Shown one piece after another: positions 15,794-25,742 of a stretch of DNA of 40,967 bases. The notes under the pieces were generated by a model. The model did no database searches and had not been told where the DNA came from. It saw only the letters and a list, made by a program, of their open reading frames with translations. Origin of the DNA: an uncultured Bacilli bacterium. Its GTDB lineage: Bacteria; Bacillota_I; Bacilli_A; RF39; UBA660. A program made the translations under genes and the position numbers. The stretch is from positions 1-40,967 of the forward strand of contig CANQBI010000013.1 in assembly GCA_947589435.1 (NCBI GenBank). Direction: 5' to 3'. The number at the start of each line of letters is the position of its first letter. Positions within the stretch are counted from its first letter, which is position 1.

Positions 15794-17359
15794 TTATAAT
15801 AATTTATCGTACATTCCAAACATTGGAATAACAACAGAGATAATGATACCTCCAACAACAATGGCAAGCATACTAATTAAAACTGGTTCGATAAAACTTT
15901 TTAAATTATTAACGACATTCCGATGTAATCCTTGGTAGTAGACACTAACCTTTTCCATCATACTATCAAGCTCTCCGGTAGATTCACCGGTAACAATCAT
16001 AAAGTAAGCCGTTTCTGGGACCGCCCAATGGTCTTTGAAGGCTTCGGATATCTTTTCCCCCTTAACAATATTATTAATGGTTTTAAATAAAATAGATTTA
16101 TAAATTTCATTATTCGTTATCTTACTTAAAATATCAATACTTTCGGTAATAAAGACATTATTTCTTAAAAGGGAGGCAAAAGTTTTGGTAAATATCGCGA
16201 GTTCATTATAAATAATAATATCTTTAACTACGGGTATATGCATAAGTAATGTTTGGACACTTCTTCTAAAGGCTTTAATATTTTTGTAGGCTACTAAAAT
16301 AACTAGTAAGGTAAATGCTCCAATCCCAATTATAGAAACAATATTATTTTTTAAGAAATTACTCATATTAACAACAAATAAAGTTAAACCTGATATTTCC
16401 AAATCATTTTGACTATAGATTTTAACAAATTCCGGAATAATAAAAACTAAAATAAAAGTAATAACGACAATAGCAAAAACACTGATAATCGCGGGATAAG
16501 TCATCGCACTTTTCATTTGTTTTTTAGTCTCATCCATTTCGGTATAATAGTTTGCCATATCCTCTAAAGTTTCAATTAAAGTACCACTGGCTTCGGCAGC
16601 TTTAACCATATTAATTAAGAAAGCGGGAAACATATCCCCTTGTTTTTCTAAGGCACTCGAAAATGATGAACCTAGGGTTAGTTCATAAGAAATGGCTTGA
16701 AAAGCTCTGGCTTTACTTTTCTTTTTAGATACTTGTTTTCCTAATATTTTAATAGAGTCATTTAAAGTAATCCCCGCTTTTAAGTAAGTAGCAAGTTGGG
16801 TAAGCCAGAAGACTAATTCTTTCGTACTCATCTTTGGACTTGTAAGAGCCGAATCTTTAAATAAAAAATTAATTAAAGGACTCGTTTTAATACTATATAC
16901 GGTATAACCTTCATTAACTAAGAAAGCATTAATATCTAGTTTGGATAAACCATTCATGGCCCCCTTAATAATCTTACCAGACTCATCTCTTACTTTAAAA
17001 TAGTAAGCATTCATCTCTTTACTACGAGTAGCTCCCGTTGTTTGTAAATCTCTTAAAAGTTCCCGATAATCCGCCTCTAATTTGGCTAAAGTTTTGGCAC
17101 TATATTTATAAGTTTTATTTCCTTTGTTTTCTTTCTTTTTAACTTCTTCCATTATGGCATTACTAGGTTCTTTTAATCTTTTATAGCCTTTACCCAAACG
17201 CCAGGTAATCGTATTATATAAATAAACAAACAAATCATAAGTAACAGCTTTAACCCCAATTAAAGCATAAGTAACGATAGCAAAAATAGTTAGAATGATG
17301 TTCTTAAAAAATTCTATAACGCTAACATACCAAAATTTTTTAGTATCGGTTTCACTCAT
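15794..17359 (-). CDS. Type II secretion system F / PilC-like inner membrane protein
   Basis: 521 aa. Two T2SSF domains, each with the family pattern: LVFWLTQLATYLKAGITL ... AAEASGTL ... AMTYPAI (residues about 180-310) and ELAIFTKTFASLLRNNVFI ... TGESTGEL (about 385-505), with membrane helices at about 295-315, 340-360 and 485-510. It is the platform protein that connects the pilus motor to the growing fibre. Unusual: an extra N-terminal part of about 110 residues with one membrane helix (residues about 12-45) and a Lys-rich linker, not found in standard PilC. Confidence 0.9.
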   Translation of the reverse strand: MSETDTKKFWYVSVIEFFKNIILTIFAIVTYALIGVKAVTYDLFVYLYNTITWRLGKGYKRLKEPSNAIMEEVKKKENKGNKTYKYSAKTLAKLEADYRELLRDLQTTGATRSKEMNAYYFKVRDESGKIIKGAMNGLSKLDINAFLVNEGYTVYSIKTSPLINFLFKDSALTSPKMSTKELVFWLTQLATYLKAGITLNDSIKILGKQVSKKKSKARAFQAISYELTLGSSFSSALEKQGDMFPAFLINMVKAAEASGTLIETLEDMANYYTEMDETKKQMKSAMTYPAIISVFAIVVITFILVFIIPEFVKIYSQNDLEISGLTLFVVNMSNFLKNNIVSIIGIGAFTLLVILVAYKNIKAFRRSVQTLLMHIPVVKDIIIYNELAIFTKTFASLLRNNVFITESIDILSKITNNEIYKSILFKTINNIVKGEKISEAFKDHWAVPETAYFMIVTGESTGELDSMMEKVSVYYQGLHRNVVNNLKSFIEPVLISMLAIVVGGIIISVVIPMFGMYDKLL

Positions 17360-17454
17360 TTTGCTACTCCTTACTATTCTTTTAAAAATTATACCATAAA
17401 AGATGGTGTGTTTCTAGTATTTACTTGCATAAACTATTAATAGGTGATTTATTT

Positions 17455-17733
17455 ATGTTTGGACCAAACCCCACTGGGCCATTTTCTTTAACTAAAATTA
17501 TTGGCGGGTTATCCAAAACTTTAGGAATGGTTAATCAAATGATACCCCTTTATAAAGAGGCCAAACCCATGCTTGCAAATGCCCGGAATGCTTTAGGACT
17601 TATAAAAGAAATGAGTAATAACACCACGCAAAGAGTAATGGAAAATACTGAAAAAAATTTAAGACCAATTAAAGAGAAAATGACTAATTATCATAATTTT
17701 ACCGAACAAAAAGGACCTACTTTTTTTCAGTAA
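17455..17733 (+). CDS. YqfQ/VrrA-like small protein
   Basis: 92 aa from the ATG at 17455 (ribosome binding site AGGTGA); the frame is open from 17425. It begins MFGPNPTGPFSLTKIIGG and continues with a helical part LGMVNQMIPLYKEAKPMLAN. In Bacillus, yqfQ lies in the same dnaG-sigA-trmK neighbourhood and has a similar amphipathic pattern, so I assign it by context and by the short match. Its 3' end overlaps the convergent trmK gene by 17 nt. Function unknown. Confidence 0.55.
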   Translation: MFGPNPTGPFSLTKIIGGLSKTLGMVNQMIPLYKEAKPMLANARNALGLIKEMSNNTTQRVMENTEKNLRPIKEKMTNYHNFTEQKGPTFFQ

Positions 17734-18337
17734 GACCTTTTAATAAATGATTTTCATATAATAATTTTATTTTTTTAGTTAAAGGAACTTTTTTTAAAAG
17801 TTCTTTATTTTTATTTAATAAATACAAATAGTATTCTTGATTATTACTTATCCCAAATAAGATTTCTTTCTTTTTTAACTTTTGATGTCCTTTCCCAAAT
17901 AACATAATATTATAATAATGTCCTTTTTCATAGATTACTACTTCTTTTTCCAACGCATAACCTAAATTATTTAAAAAATTTCTTAATTTAGCTTGTTCAT
18001 TATGGGTATCAATAATAAGTTTAGGAGGAATATGTTCGTTATTTAAAATATCTATAATAGTATTTGTACCCATCCCGGCAATTACCGCGGTATTAAAGGA
18101 TACGGGTATATCTTTAAAACCATCACTTAAAAATGTTTTGATTTTAACATTATACTTTTGAAAATTATTTTGGGCACCCTCTAAGGCTTTGGGACTTATT
18201 TCACTAGCATAAACATCACACACTAAATTATTCTTTTTTAAATAGATACTTAAATAGCCATGATCACAACCAACATCAAGAACAATATCATCCTTGGAAG
18301 TAAAGGAAGCTAAAGTTTTAATTCTTTCACTATTCAT
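17717..18337 (-). CDS. trmK: tRNA (adenine(22)-N(1))-methyltransferase TrmK
   Basis: 206 aa. SAM-binding motif VLDVGCDHGYLSIYL at residues about 19-33, then YASEISPKALEGAQNN, and AVIAGMGTNTIIDIL near 82, which is the TrmK-specific GMG segment in place of the usual motif IV. It methylates N1 of A22 in tRNA. Its place one base after rpoD repeats the Bacillus order dnaG-sigA-(..)-trmK, which confirms the call. The protein is a little shorter than B. subtilis TrmK. Confidence 0.92.
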   Translation of the reverse strand: MNSERIKTLASFTSKDDIVLDVGCDHGYLSIYLKKNNLVCDVYASEISPKALEGAQNNFQKYNVKIKTFLSDGFKDIPVSFNTAVIAGMGTNTIIDILNNEHIPPKLIIDTHNEQAKLRNFLNNLGYALEKEVVIYEKGHYYNIMLFGKGHQKLKKKEILFGISNNQEYYLYLLNKNKELLKKVPLTKKIKLLYENHLLKGLTEKK

Positions 18338-18338
18338 C

Positions 18339-19445
18339 TTAACTATCTAAGAAATCTCTTAACTTTTTGGCTCTTGATGGATGTCTTAATTTTCTTAAAG
18401 CTTTGGCTTCAATTTGTCTAATCCGCTCTCTTGTAACACTAAATCTTTTTCCAACATCCTCTAGGGTATGGCAAGTTCCATCAGACAATCCAAATCTTAA
18501 CTCTAATACTTCTTGTTCTCTTGGTTGAAGAGTTTGTAAAACATCTTTAATTTCTTCTTTTAAAATCTCATTTTCCGTATATTCTTCTGGTGATAAACTA
18601 CTTTCGTCTTTAAGGAAATCTCCTAAATGAGAATCATCTTCTTCTCCAATTGGGGTTTCTAAAGATACGGGTTCTTGACTAATTTTAATAACTTCTCTGA
18701 CCTTTTCGACCGAAATACCCATTTTTTTGGCTATTTCTTCTTCACTAGGTTCTCTATTTAATTCCAAAGTCATTTGTCTTTGAATTCTCACCATTTTATT
18801 AATGGTTTCGACCATATGAACGGGTACTCTTATGGTTCTCGCTTGATCGGCTAGAGCTCTTGTGATAGCTTGTCTTATCCACCAGGTAGCATAAGTTGAG
18901 AACTTATAACCTTTATCATAATCAAATTTTTCAACGGCTTTCATAAGCCCAATATTACCTTCTTGGATTAAGTCTAAGAATAAAAGACCTCTTCCGACAT
19001 ATCTTTTGGCAATACTTACGACTAAACGTAAGTTACTTTCCGCAAGTAATCTTTTCGCTTCTTCATCACCATCCGCAATCCGCATGGAAATATTCATTTC
19101 ATCTTCACTCGATAAAAGACTAATTCTCCCAATTTCTTTTAAATACATTCTAACGGGATCATTAATATTAATGTCTTTCGTAATCTCGGCATCATCTAAA
19201 ATTTCGACTTCAAGATTTAAATCAGATGGGTTTTCGCCAGCATCTTCGGCTCCTTCCGCATCTTCTTCGGTAATAACACTAATCCCGGCATCTACGAAAG
19301 TATTATATAAATCATCTAAAGTATCACTATCAATCTCTAATCCTTTTAGGGCATTAGCAAGTTCTTCAAATGTTATATAACCTACTTCTTCTCCTTTTTT
19401 AATTAATTCTTCTTTTCTTTCTTCAATTGTTTTAATTTCAACCAT
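18339..19445 (-). CDS. rpoD: Primary sigma factor RpoD (SigA)
   Basis: 368 aa. A short region 1.1 (residues about 1-55), an acidic linker, then region 1.2 [17 protein letters not shown], region 2 [20 protein letters not shown] and [18 protein letters not shown], region 3 [11 protein letters not shown], and region 4 [22 protein letters not shown]. Full set of primary sigma factor features, so it reads the TTGACA/TATAAT promoters seen through this window. It sits 4 nt after dnaG and 1 nt before trmK, a tight operon. Confidence 0.97.
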   Translation of the reverse strand: MVEIKTIEERKEELIKKGEEVGYITFEELANALKGLEIDSDTLDDLYNTFVDAGISVITEEDAEGAEDAGENPSDLNLEVEILDDAEITKDININDPVRMYLKEIGRISLLSSEDEMNISMRIADGDEEAKRLLAESNLRLVVSIAKRYVGRGLLFLDLIQEGNIGLMKAVEKFDYDKGYKFSTYATWWIRQAITRALADQARTIRVPVHMVETINKMVRIQRQMTLELNREPSEEEIAKKMGISVEKVREVIKISQEPVSLETPIGEEDDSHLGDFLKDESSLSPEEYTENEILKEEIKDVLQTLQPREQEVLELRFGLSDGTCHTLEDVGKRFSVTRERIRQIEAKALRKLRHPSRAKKLRDFLDS

Positions 19446-19449
19446 TTTT

Positions 19450-21198
19450 TTACACTTCCTTCTTTGCTTCTATTCTTTTTTTCATCATTTTTATTTGTTT
19501 ATTAATATTATCTATTTGTTCATTAATATCTTGTGTTTCTTTAATCTTTTCTTTAATTTTATTCGTACTTTCTTTATTTAAAATATTATTTAAAGCCTCA
19601 ATATACTCTAAAAACACCTCTTCTTTTAATTCACTATCAAATATTATACCACTTATATTATTAACCATATCTCTAATTTTATCGTCATTTTCCGCATAAG
19701 AGATAAAATCAGCTAAATTAATTTTGCCATGACACTTAATATAATACTCAATTTCTTCCACTAAATATCTTTCTTCTTTATTTTTTAAATAACCTAATCT
19801 TTTATTAAAAATCTTTAAATATTTACTATCACTCATTAAGTAATATAAGATTGTATTAGCACATATACTATATTTATCTCTTTTTGGAGGCCTTGGTTTT
19901 GGTACTTCTTCTTTCTCTTCTTTTGACAATGTTATTTCTTTTTTTAGAAATTCTAAGTCCAAGCCATAATCATTCGCCAGTTTTTGAATCGTTATTTCTT
20001 TCGTGATATTATCTTCATCTTTAATCATTTCTAAGACTTGTTTAACATAAGTAACGAGTTCATCGGTATTATTTAAATTATGATTGTTCTTTAAATAATC
20101 CATTTTATAATCTAAGAAGTTTATACTATGTTTAATAACATCTCTAAATTTGTCGACCCCCATTTTAACAATATATTCATCAGGATCTTTGGCTCCACTT
20201 AATCTAACTACTTTTGGTTTCACATTGCTTTTTAAAAGTTCATCCCCAATATTTAAAGTAGCCATTTCTCCCGCATTATCATTATCAAGCATTAAGATAA
20301 TCGGCACATGAAGTTTTTTTAATATACTTATTTGTTCTTTCGTTATATTGGTTCCCATTAACGCTAAAACATTTTTAATACCACTTGAATACATTCTAAT
20401 GGCATCCATATTACCCTCAACTAAGATGACTTCTTTTTCTTCCCTGATATAACTTTTCGCATTATAGTAGTTAAATAAGATATTCCCTTTTTTGTATATT
20501 TCCGTTTCTTTGGTATTGATGTATTTGGCAGCATCTTCGCCATTAAATATTCTACCCGTAAATCCTACTACTTTACCATCTAAATTGGTAATCGGAATCA
20601 TTATCCGATTCGTAAACCGGTCATATCCCTCTAAACCATTTTTATTAATGAGTCCTAAATCATCTAATTTGGTTAAACTATAATCTTTTTTTCTTAAAGC
20701 ATTATATAAATACTTATTATCATTTAAAGAATAACCAATTTGAAATGTTTTAATTATTTCATCAGTAATATTTCTTGTTCCTAAATATTCTTTAGCTTTT
20801 ACGCCATCTTTACTATTTAAGTTGTTTTGAAATATTTTAGCTGAATAATCCATAATCTCATAATCTTCTTTAAATTTGGTATTCTCAACTTTTACCGGAG
20901 TATAATCAAGAGGTATACCCACTTTATCCGCTACTCTTTTAACGGCTTCAGGGAAACTAATACTTTCATAATCGGAAACAAAGTTAAAGACATTCCCACC
21001 TTTATTACAAACAAAGCATTTATAAATTTGTCTATCCCGTGATATGGACATACTTGGTGTATGGTCATCATGAAAAGGACAAAGACAAAAATAATTCTTT
21101 CCTTGTACTTTAAGTGGAATGTTATAACTCGAAATAATATCTACGATATCTGCTGAATTTCTAATCTCATTAATTTTACTTTCACTAATAAATTCCAT
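19450..21198 (-). CDS. dnaG: DNA primase DnaG
   Basis: 582 aa. N-terminal CHC2 zinc finger: [10 protein letters not shown] with Cys40/His43 and CFVCNKGGN with Cys61/Cys64. Then the catalytic core with VVGFTGRIF near residue 211 and the TOPRIM motif [19 protein letters not shown] and MLDNDNAG (about 255-320). The C-terminal helicase-binding region is Lys/Glu-rich and diverged. It lays RNA primers at the replication fork. Start ATG 21198 has AGAGGGG. First gene of the dnaG-rpoD-trmK operon. Confidence 0.97.
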   Translation of the reverse strand: MEFISESKINEIRNSADIVDIISSYNIPLKVQGKNYFCLCPFHDDHTPSMSISRDRQIYKCFVCNKGGNVFNFVSDYESISFPEAVKRVADKVGIPLDYTPVKVENTKFKEDYEIMDYSAKIFQNNLNSKDGVKAKEYLGTRNITDEIIKTFQIGYSLNDNKYLYNALRKKDYSLTKLDDLGLINKNGLEGYDRFTNRIMIPITNLDGKVVGFTGRIFNGEDAAKYINTKETEIYKKGNILFNYYNAKSYIREEKEVILVEGNMDAIRMYSSGIKNVLALMGTNITKEQISILKKLHVPIILMLDNDNAGEMATLNIGDELLKSNVKPKVVRLSGAKDPDEYIVKMGVDKFRDVIKHSINFLDYKMDYLKNNHNLNNTDELVTYVKQVLEMIKDEDNITKEITIQKLANDYGLDLEFLKKEITLSKEEKEEVPKPRPPKRDKYSICANTILYYLMSDSKYLKIFNKRLGYLKNKEERYLVEEIEYYIKCHGKINLADFISYAENDDKIRDMVNNISGIIFDSELKEEVFLEYIEALNNILNKESTNKIKEKIKETQDINEQIDNINKQIKMMKKRIEAKKEV

Positions 21199-21249
21199 TT
21201 TTCCCCTCTAATTATATATATTGTAAAGATACCCCGAATTTCCTTTTTT

Positions 21250-22074
21250 TTATTTAATTTTTTCTAATTTTTTAGGTTTTTCTGCATTCATTTCTTCTTG
21301 AATAGCCTCTTCAAACTCTTCAATTTTTATTTTTTCATAAGCCATAAAAAGTAAAGTTTCTAAGTCTGTTACTTCCGTATTTAAATCTTTTTGAAGCATC
21401 TTAGTTAAATAATCTTTAACATCTTTAGGCATTTCCGGATATACTTCTTCATAACCAAGATAACAATCTAAATAATACTCGGCCATTTCTTTAATACTAG
21501 CTTTATTTTGTTCTTCTTCCCTATCTAGTTCATCTAACCGGTCAATTCTTTTATTTTCTTTTTTAGTTATGGCATTAACACAATTTGTGAAAGTTATTTG
21601 AATAGTTTGCATAGTTTTATCCATTCTTTTCTTGACTTTTTCCGTGAAAACTAAAGTGTTAGCCCGAGCAATAGCTTTAGTCATTGTTAGAAGAAACACA
21701 ATAAGTCCGGGAATAAAATTTAGGAAAGCAGCGATTAGAAGAGATGCTAAAAGACCACCTGAACATAAAATTTCGGTAAACTTATTAACTTTTTCTTCAA
21801 TTAAATTTAAAACAGCAATTTTATTATTTATATCTCCTAATTCATCAGTATAATCATTTAAAATATTAAATTTTTTATAACAATCATAAATTGTCTCATC
21901 ATCATTATTGTAATATTCCAAAAATAATTTATCGATTTTTCTTTGATGTTCTTTTAGTTCCTCTTCATATTTTAAATAAGCACTTCTATGTCCTTCTTCA
22001 TAAAAATATAATTTAATATCCGTTAAAATATCTTCAATTATACTTAATATTTTTCTTTTTGCCTTATCAAACAT
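21250..22074 (-). CDS. Hypothetical membrane protein with coiled-coil tails
   Basis: 274 aa. Long charged helices (residues about 25-95), a hydrophobic hairpin near 104-132 (LCSGGLLASLLIAAFLNF ... LIVFLLTM), then another charged helical part with an acidic Lys/Glu C-terminus. Ribosome binding site AAAGGAGAAGG. It overlaps the upstream membrane-protein gene by 31 nt and shares its overall plan (coils around a membrane hairpin), so the two may be distant paralogues or partners. No family recognised. Confidence 0.65.
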   Translation of the reverse strand: MFDKAKRKILSIIEDILTDIKLYFYEEGHRSAYLKYEEELKEHQRKIDKLFLEYYNNDDETIYDCYKKFNILNDYTDELGDINNKIAVLNLIEEKVNKFTEILCSGGLLASLLIAAFLNFIPGLIVFLLTMTKAIARANTLVFTEKVKKRMDKTMQTIQITFTNCVNAITKKENKRIDRLDELDREEEQNKASIKEMAEYYLDCYLGYEEVYPEMPKDVKDYLTKMLQKDLNTEVTDLETLLFMAYEKIKIEEFEEAIQEEMNAEKPKKLEKIK

Positions 22075-22649
22075 TTTTCCTTCTCCTTTATTAAATCTTC
22101 TTCATAAGTTATATCTTCTTCTAGACTAGCAAATTCTTCATTTTTCTTAGTAAATAACCGATATATATTACCATTAATAACATTTATTTTGGTAACTGTA
22201 TCAATAGTATGATTAAAATAATTAGTCATTTTAGTATCTTCTTTATTGTAGATATCACCATTTACGGTCACAAATAAATAATTTAAGTAAGTAGCAAACA
22301 AACCTAAAGGAAAATTTAAAATAATTAGAAAAACTGTAATAAGCACATTAAGCATCGATTTAAGAATTATTTCCGCTCCAAATTTATATAAATAATCACT
22401 AGATATTTTATTGGCATCTAGTCTGTCTAAAGAATCTCCTAGAGTTTTATATTTTTCGAATAACTCCTTAAACTCTTCTATCGTTAAATTACTTGCCATT
22501 AGACCATCAAAAACACTTCCAAATTCATCTTTAACTTTTATTAAATCATTTTCGAATGTTTCATAATCATAACCTTCAAATTTTAAAGTAACCAGACTTT
22601 TAAAAAATTCATTAATATCTCTAAAAAAAGTTTTTATCTTTTCCAACAT
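22044..22649 (-). CDS. Hypothetical membrane protein with coiled-coil tails
   Basis: 201 aa. Helical N-terminal half rich in Glu/Lys/Phe, a membrane hairpin at about residues 98-132 (MLNVLITVFLIILNFPLGLFATYLNYLFV), and a charged C-terminal helix. Ribosome binding site AAAGGTGG. First of two overlapping genes of similar build. It lies downstream of the rpmF terminator, so it probably has its own promoter. No family recognised. Confidence 0.65.
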   Translation of the reverse strand: MLEKIKTFFRDINEFFKSLVTLKFEGYDYETFENDLIKVKDEFGSVFDGLMASNLTIEEFKELFEKYKTLGDSLDRLDANKISSDYLYKFGAEIILKSMLNVLITVFLIILNFPLGLFATYLNYLFVTVNGDIYNKEDTKMTNYFNHTIDTVTKINVINGNIYRLFTKKNEEFASLEEDITYEEDLIKEKEKCLIRQKEKY

Positions 22650-22702
22650 AGAACCACCTTTTTGCTAAATCTATATTATACAAAAATTTAAGATTTAGTC
22701 AA

Positions 22703-22724
22703 GAAAAAAGAGGATTAAATCCTC
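22703..22724 (-). terminator. Terminator after rpmF
   Basis: Minus strand: GAGGA/TCCTC stem with an A/T loop (22710-22724) followed by six T (22703-22709 on the opposite strand is A-rich). Confidence 0.75.
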
Positions 22725-22734
22725 ATTAATTAAC

Positions 22735-22920
22735 CTATTTTTCTTCTTCAATTTTTAAAACATTTTCACCCTTATAGTTACCACATTTTGGACAAGCTCT
22801 GTGAGGTCTAATTGCGGCCCCACATTTTGGACATGTTGTAACTGTAGGAGCTTCCTTTTTTAAATGAGTTCTTCTCATTCTTTTTTTAGTTTTACTTGTT
22901 CTTCTAAAAGGAACTGCCAT
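22735..22920 (-). CDS. rpmF: 50S ribosomal protein L32
   Basis: 61 aa. Starts [19 protein letters not shown], then a zinc ribbon CPKCG ... CPKCG (residues about 34-47) with both CxxC pairs kept. It is the zinc-bound form of L32. Two bases downstream of yceD, the standard bacterial yceD-rpmF arrangement. Confidence 0.97.
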   Translation of the reverse strand: MAVPFRRTSKTKKRMRRTHLKKEAPTVTTCPKCGAAIRPHRACPKCGNYKGENVLKIEEEK

Positions 22921-22922
22921 AA

Positions 22923-23399
22923 CTAATCATCACCTTTCAATAAATCTTTTAATTTTTCAAGTCGTGGATCTATCCCAGCGGACTTTTCATCTTCACTTTT
23001 TAACTCCCAACCTTCACCTTTTAAATGAGTGTTCTCACTTTTAGTAAAACTAATTGGGACTTCCAATACAATATTTTGCCATAAAAGTTCTTTTAAATCA
23101 AGTATATTTTGCGATTTTTCGTAAACATTTTCGTAATTTTCCTCTAAAGTATCTAAATTTTCGTCAATATCTAAAGAAAAATGATAAGGAACAACTTCTA
23201 AAGTGAGGGAATCAATGATGAGCATTTCGCCTTCAAAATTTAAATTAACGTAGATTATTCCTTCTCTTTCTTCGATATTTCCTTTAACGTAAGCGTTATC
23301 TAAACCTTTTATTCGGAAATCTATACTATCATCATATAAAACTTGTTCATTAATCTCTATGCTTTTTTTAATATTTAATTCATCTAGTGCGATTTTCAT
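22923..23399 (-). CDS. yceD: YceD family (DUF177) protein
   Basis: 158 aa. Acidic protein with the DUF177 pattern: [20 protein letters not shown]-like core ([20 protein letters not shown] near residues 69-88) though the usual Cys is replaced, and a C-terminal [16 protein letters not shown]. The IDPRLEKL-x-x-LL ending next to rpmF is diagnostic. The family is needed for normal 23S rRNA accumulation in plants and bacteria. The start overlaps the upstream gene by 20 nt. Confidence 0.88.
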   Translation of the reverse strand: MKIALDELNIKKSIEINEQVLYDDSIDFRIKGLDNAYVKGNIEEREGIIYVNLNFEGEMLIIDSLTLEVVPYHFSLDIDENLDTLEENYENVYEKSQNILDLKELLWQNIVLEVPISFTKSENTHLKGEGWELKSEDEKSAGIDPRLEKLKDLLKGDD

Positions 23400-23796
23400 T
23401 TAAACCACCCTTTCTTTCTTCAATTACTTCTTCGATAAATTCTTCTAATCTTTTAAAAACATCTTCTTTTTCATATTTATCATAATAAGGGGCTCTTTCT
23501 AACTCAGGTACTTCAAAAATATCCCAATAAGCAAGTTTCAAATGGAAGGAAATAATCCCTTTAGGAGTATTCAAACCAACTAAAAAATCACCTTCAAACA
23601 TCGGGTCCTCTTCTTCCTTAAAATGTTTTTTACTTTTCCAAGAAATTTCTGGAAATATATTACAAACAAGAGCCAAAAGAAGCGTTCTTTCTTTTAAGTA
23701 ATCTGAAAATGTATGATGCGTATCACTAATACCTTTTACACTAACTCCCCCATCTTTTAAATTTTTTATTTCTTTATTAATATCTTCAATTGTCAT
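23380..23796 (-). CDS. Conserved hypothetical protein, phage-type WDGF/WDGH-like
   Basis: 138 aa from the ATG at 23796 (AAGGGG 8 nt upstream); the frame is open to 23841. Seen: SDTHHTFSDYLKERTLL, then FPEISWKSKKHFKEEED, then LVGLNTPKGIISFHLKLAYW and FEVPELERAPYYDKY. This matches the small proteins often seen in phages with H-T-F-x-E-L-Y-x-H-R, W-K-S-K-x-H and TPxGxxTYH motifs. It begins the yceD-rpmF operon under a good promoter, so here it is chromosomal. Function unknown. Confidence 0.65.
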   Translation of the reverse strand: MTIEDINKEIKNLKDGGVSVKGISDTHHTFSDYLKERTLLLALVCNIFPEISWKSKKHFKEEEDPMFEGDFLVGLNTPKGIISFHLKLAYWDIFEVPELERAPYYDKYEKEDVFKRLEEFIEEVIEERKGGLNENRTR

Positions 23797-23812
23797 AAAC
23801 ATTCCCCTTTTA

Positions 23813-23841
23813 ATTATACTAACATCTATTAAATCTTGCAA
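23813..23841 (-). promoter_or_regulatory. Sigma-A promoter of the 23380-23796 / yceD / rpmF operon
   Basis: Minus strand: -35 TTGCAA (23836-23841), 17-bp spacer, -10 TATAAT (23813-23818). Confidence 0.8.
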
Positions 23842-23882
23842 ACATTTTTCGGGAGTGTTATTATTTATTTAAGGTGGATTGT

Positions 23883-24176
23883 ATGTATAGATTAAAGTAT
23901 TATTCTTTAAATAAGAATGAAAAAAAAGAATTAAAAGATAAATTTTATGAAACGGATACGGGAAAAGTTGTTAAGTTTCATTTAAATAGACTTTTTATTA
24001 CGGGTATATTTGGTCTTATATTTGGCATTATTTTAATTGTAATAAATAAAAGTATTTGGGAAATTGTTTTAGGAGTTTCTTTAATTGGTATTTGTTTATT
24101 CTTTATTATCAGCAGTTTTTGGGTAAGAATTAATAAAATAAATGATTATTTAGTTAAAACTAATAAGAAAAAATAA
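23883..24176 (+). CDS. Small hypothetical two-helix membrane protein
   Basis: 97 aa from the ATG at 23883 (AAGGTGG 5 nt upstream; a GTG at 23874 is inside that site). Charged N-terminus, two membrane helices (about residues 38-55 and 60-82), and a Lys-rich tail. Divergent from the yceD operon; followed by another small membrane gene after 20 nt. No family recognised. Confidence 0.65.
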   Translation: MYRLKYYSLNKNEKKELKDKFYETDTGKVVKFHLNRLFITGIFGLIFGIILIVINKSIWEIVLGVSLIGICLFFIISSFWVRINKINDYLVKTNKKK

Positions 24177-24196
24177 AATAACTCATATGATTTAAT

Positions 24197-24568
24197 ATGA
24201 ATTATGATAAAAGAGATATGCAAAAGCTAAAAAATGAAGATATAATTTGGTATATCTATTTTTTGATTGTCATATTTGCTTTACTTGCTAATAAATATGA
24301 AGAAGATTATTTAGTAAATAAAAATTACCAAGATAAACTAAAGGGGCGCAAAATAAATATTGTTCTTTTAATCGTCGCCTCCTTTATCTATTTATATTTT
24401 ACGAATGAGGCCATCGAAGACTTAAGAATATCCAAAATGACTAATACCGGGATTAGAAAGTCGGAAGAAAGATTAATTACAACTTTAACTTTTTTAGCAG
24501 CGGGTACTCTCGCTATTTACACAGAACTTGATGATAACAGTACCGACATTGATTTAGCTATTTTCTAG
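24197..24568 (+). CDS. Small hypothetical three-helix membrane protein
   Basis: 123 aa. Hydrophobic segments at about residues 16-33, 53-69 and 92-109 separated by charged loops, with an acidic end (TELDDNSTDIDLAIF). The ribosome binding site is poor. It overlaps the convergent deacetylase gene by 4 nt. Likely cotranscribed with the small membrane gene before it. No family recognised. Confidence 0.6.
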   Translation: MNYDKRDMQKLKNEDIIWYIYFLIVIFALLANKYEEDYLVNKNYQDKLKGRKINIVLLIVASFIYLYFTNEAIEDLRISKMTNTGIRKSEERLITTLTFLAAGTLAIYTELDDNSTDIDLAIF

Positions 24569-25710
24569 AGTGCTTTATAATATATTTTGTTTTGTTCTAG
24601 AGGAATATTTTTAAGTTTAAATAACTCCGAGACACTCATAACTTGATAACCTTTACTATAAAGAAGAGGGAGTAACTCCTCAATGGCTTTAACGGTGGTA
24701 TCATAAGAATCATGAAATAAAATAATATCGCCATCTTTAATATTATCTAAAACATAATTGACAATATAATTGGTATTTCGATAACGCCAGTCATTGGTGT
24801 CTAAATTCCATAAAATAAAAGAAGTAGGAATAAGAGTGGTTTGATTATTTAAAATATTCCCATAAGGAGGTCTTAATAAAGTTAAATCTTTTTGAAATAA
24901 TTTTTGATAAATACTATTCATTTTATTATAATCATTAATTATCTCTTCATCAGTAAGTTTTTTCATATTAGCGTGATTATAAGTATGCGATCCTATTTCA
25001 TTACCATCACTATTAATACTTAAAAGTAAGGCTTCGTTATTAATAGTTCTTGTTCCCACTACAAAAAAAGTGGCATGGAAATGGTTGTCTTTTAAATAAT
25101 CTAATATTTTATCCGTTTTATTTTTATTGGGACTATCATCAAAAGTAAAAGCCACACTCTTTTTAGAAAGCGTATAATCATAACCACTTTCATTTTGATA
25201 ATCTTTATCTAAAAGGACCGTAAAATTTAAATAATCTTTTATTTCATTATAATTAACTTTTAAATATAAAAGTTCCTCTACTTCAGGATTAATATTATAA
25301 TTACTAAAATAGATTACGAGTTCATTTTCTCTTAATAAATAATCATATTTAACCTCTTCTTTTAAGAGGGATTCTACAATAAATTTGGGATATTTTAAAG
25401 TAAGAAGTTCTTTAATTTTTTCGTTATATAAACTTGCTTTATCTTCTTTAATTAAATCATTCATTGTTATTTCATTATTAGAAGTAGCATCATAAATTTT
25501 TCCAATATAATTATCATCATTATCTTTATATAAAAAAGAAGTTAGGTCATTTAACACATTTTTCTCAACTAAAACATATTCGGGATTTTCTTCATAAAAG
25601 CAATAATCAACTACTTTTTCTTCCTTTTTAGAAAAATACATACTAAGAAAAAGAATATTACTTATTCCTAAAATTACAATCATAATTTTTAAAATACTAC
25701 TTCTATTCAT
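24565..25710 (-). CDS. Polysaccharide deacetylase (NodB domain), membrane anchored
   Basis: 381 aa. Signal anchor at about residues 7-25, then an N-terminal region of about 150 residues of DUF3298/RsiV type, then a NodB domain: FTFDDSPNKNKTDKIL (motif 1, Asp pair), SHTYNHANMKKL (metal His pair), RPPYGN (catalytic Arg), WNLDTNDWRYR and ILFHDSY (His near 350). The protein should deacetylate N-acetylglucosamine in the cell wall, like PgdA, outside the membrane. The ATG has no ribosome binding site and a -10-like CATACT lies 6 nt upstream, so it may be leaderless. Confidence 0.88.
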   Translation of the reverse strand: MNRSSILKIMIVILGISNILFLSMYFSKKEEKVVDYCFYEENPEYVLVEKNVLNDLTSFLYKDNDDNYIGKIYDATSNNEITMNDLIKEDKASLYNEKIKELLTLKYPKFIVESLLKEEVKYDYLLRENELVIYFSNYNINPEVEELLYLKVNYNEIKDYLNFTVLLDKDYQNESGYDYTLSKKSVAFTFDDSPNKNKTDKILDYLKDNHFHATFFVVGTRTINNEALLLSINSDGNEIGSHTYNHANMKKLTDEEIINDYNKMNSIYQKLFQKDLTLLRPPYGNILNNQTTLIPTSFILWNLDTNDWRYRNTNYIVNYVLDNIKDGDIILFHDSYDTTVKAIEELLPLLYSKGYQVMSVSELFKLKNIPLEQNKIYYKAL

Positions 25711-25742
25711 AGTATTAGTATGAACAGAAATAGTTTAGTTAT

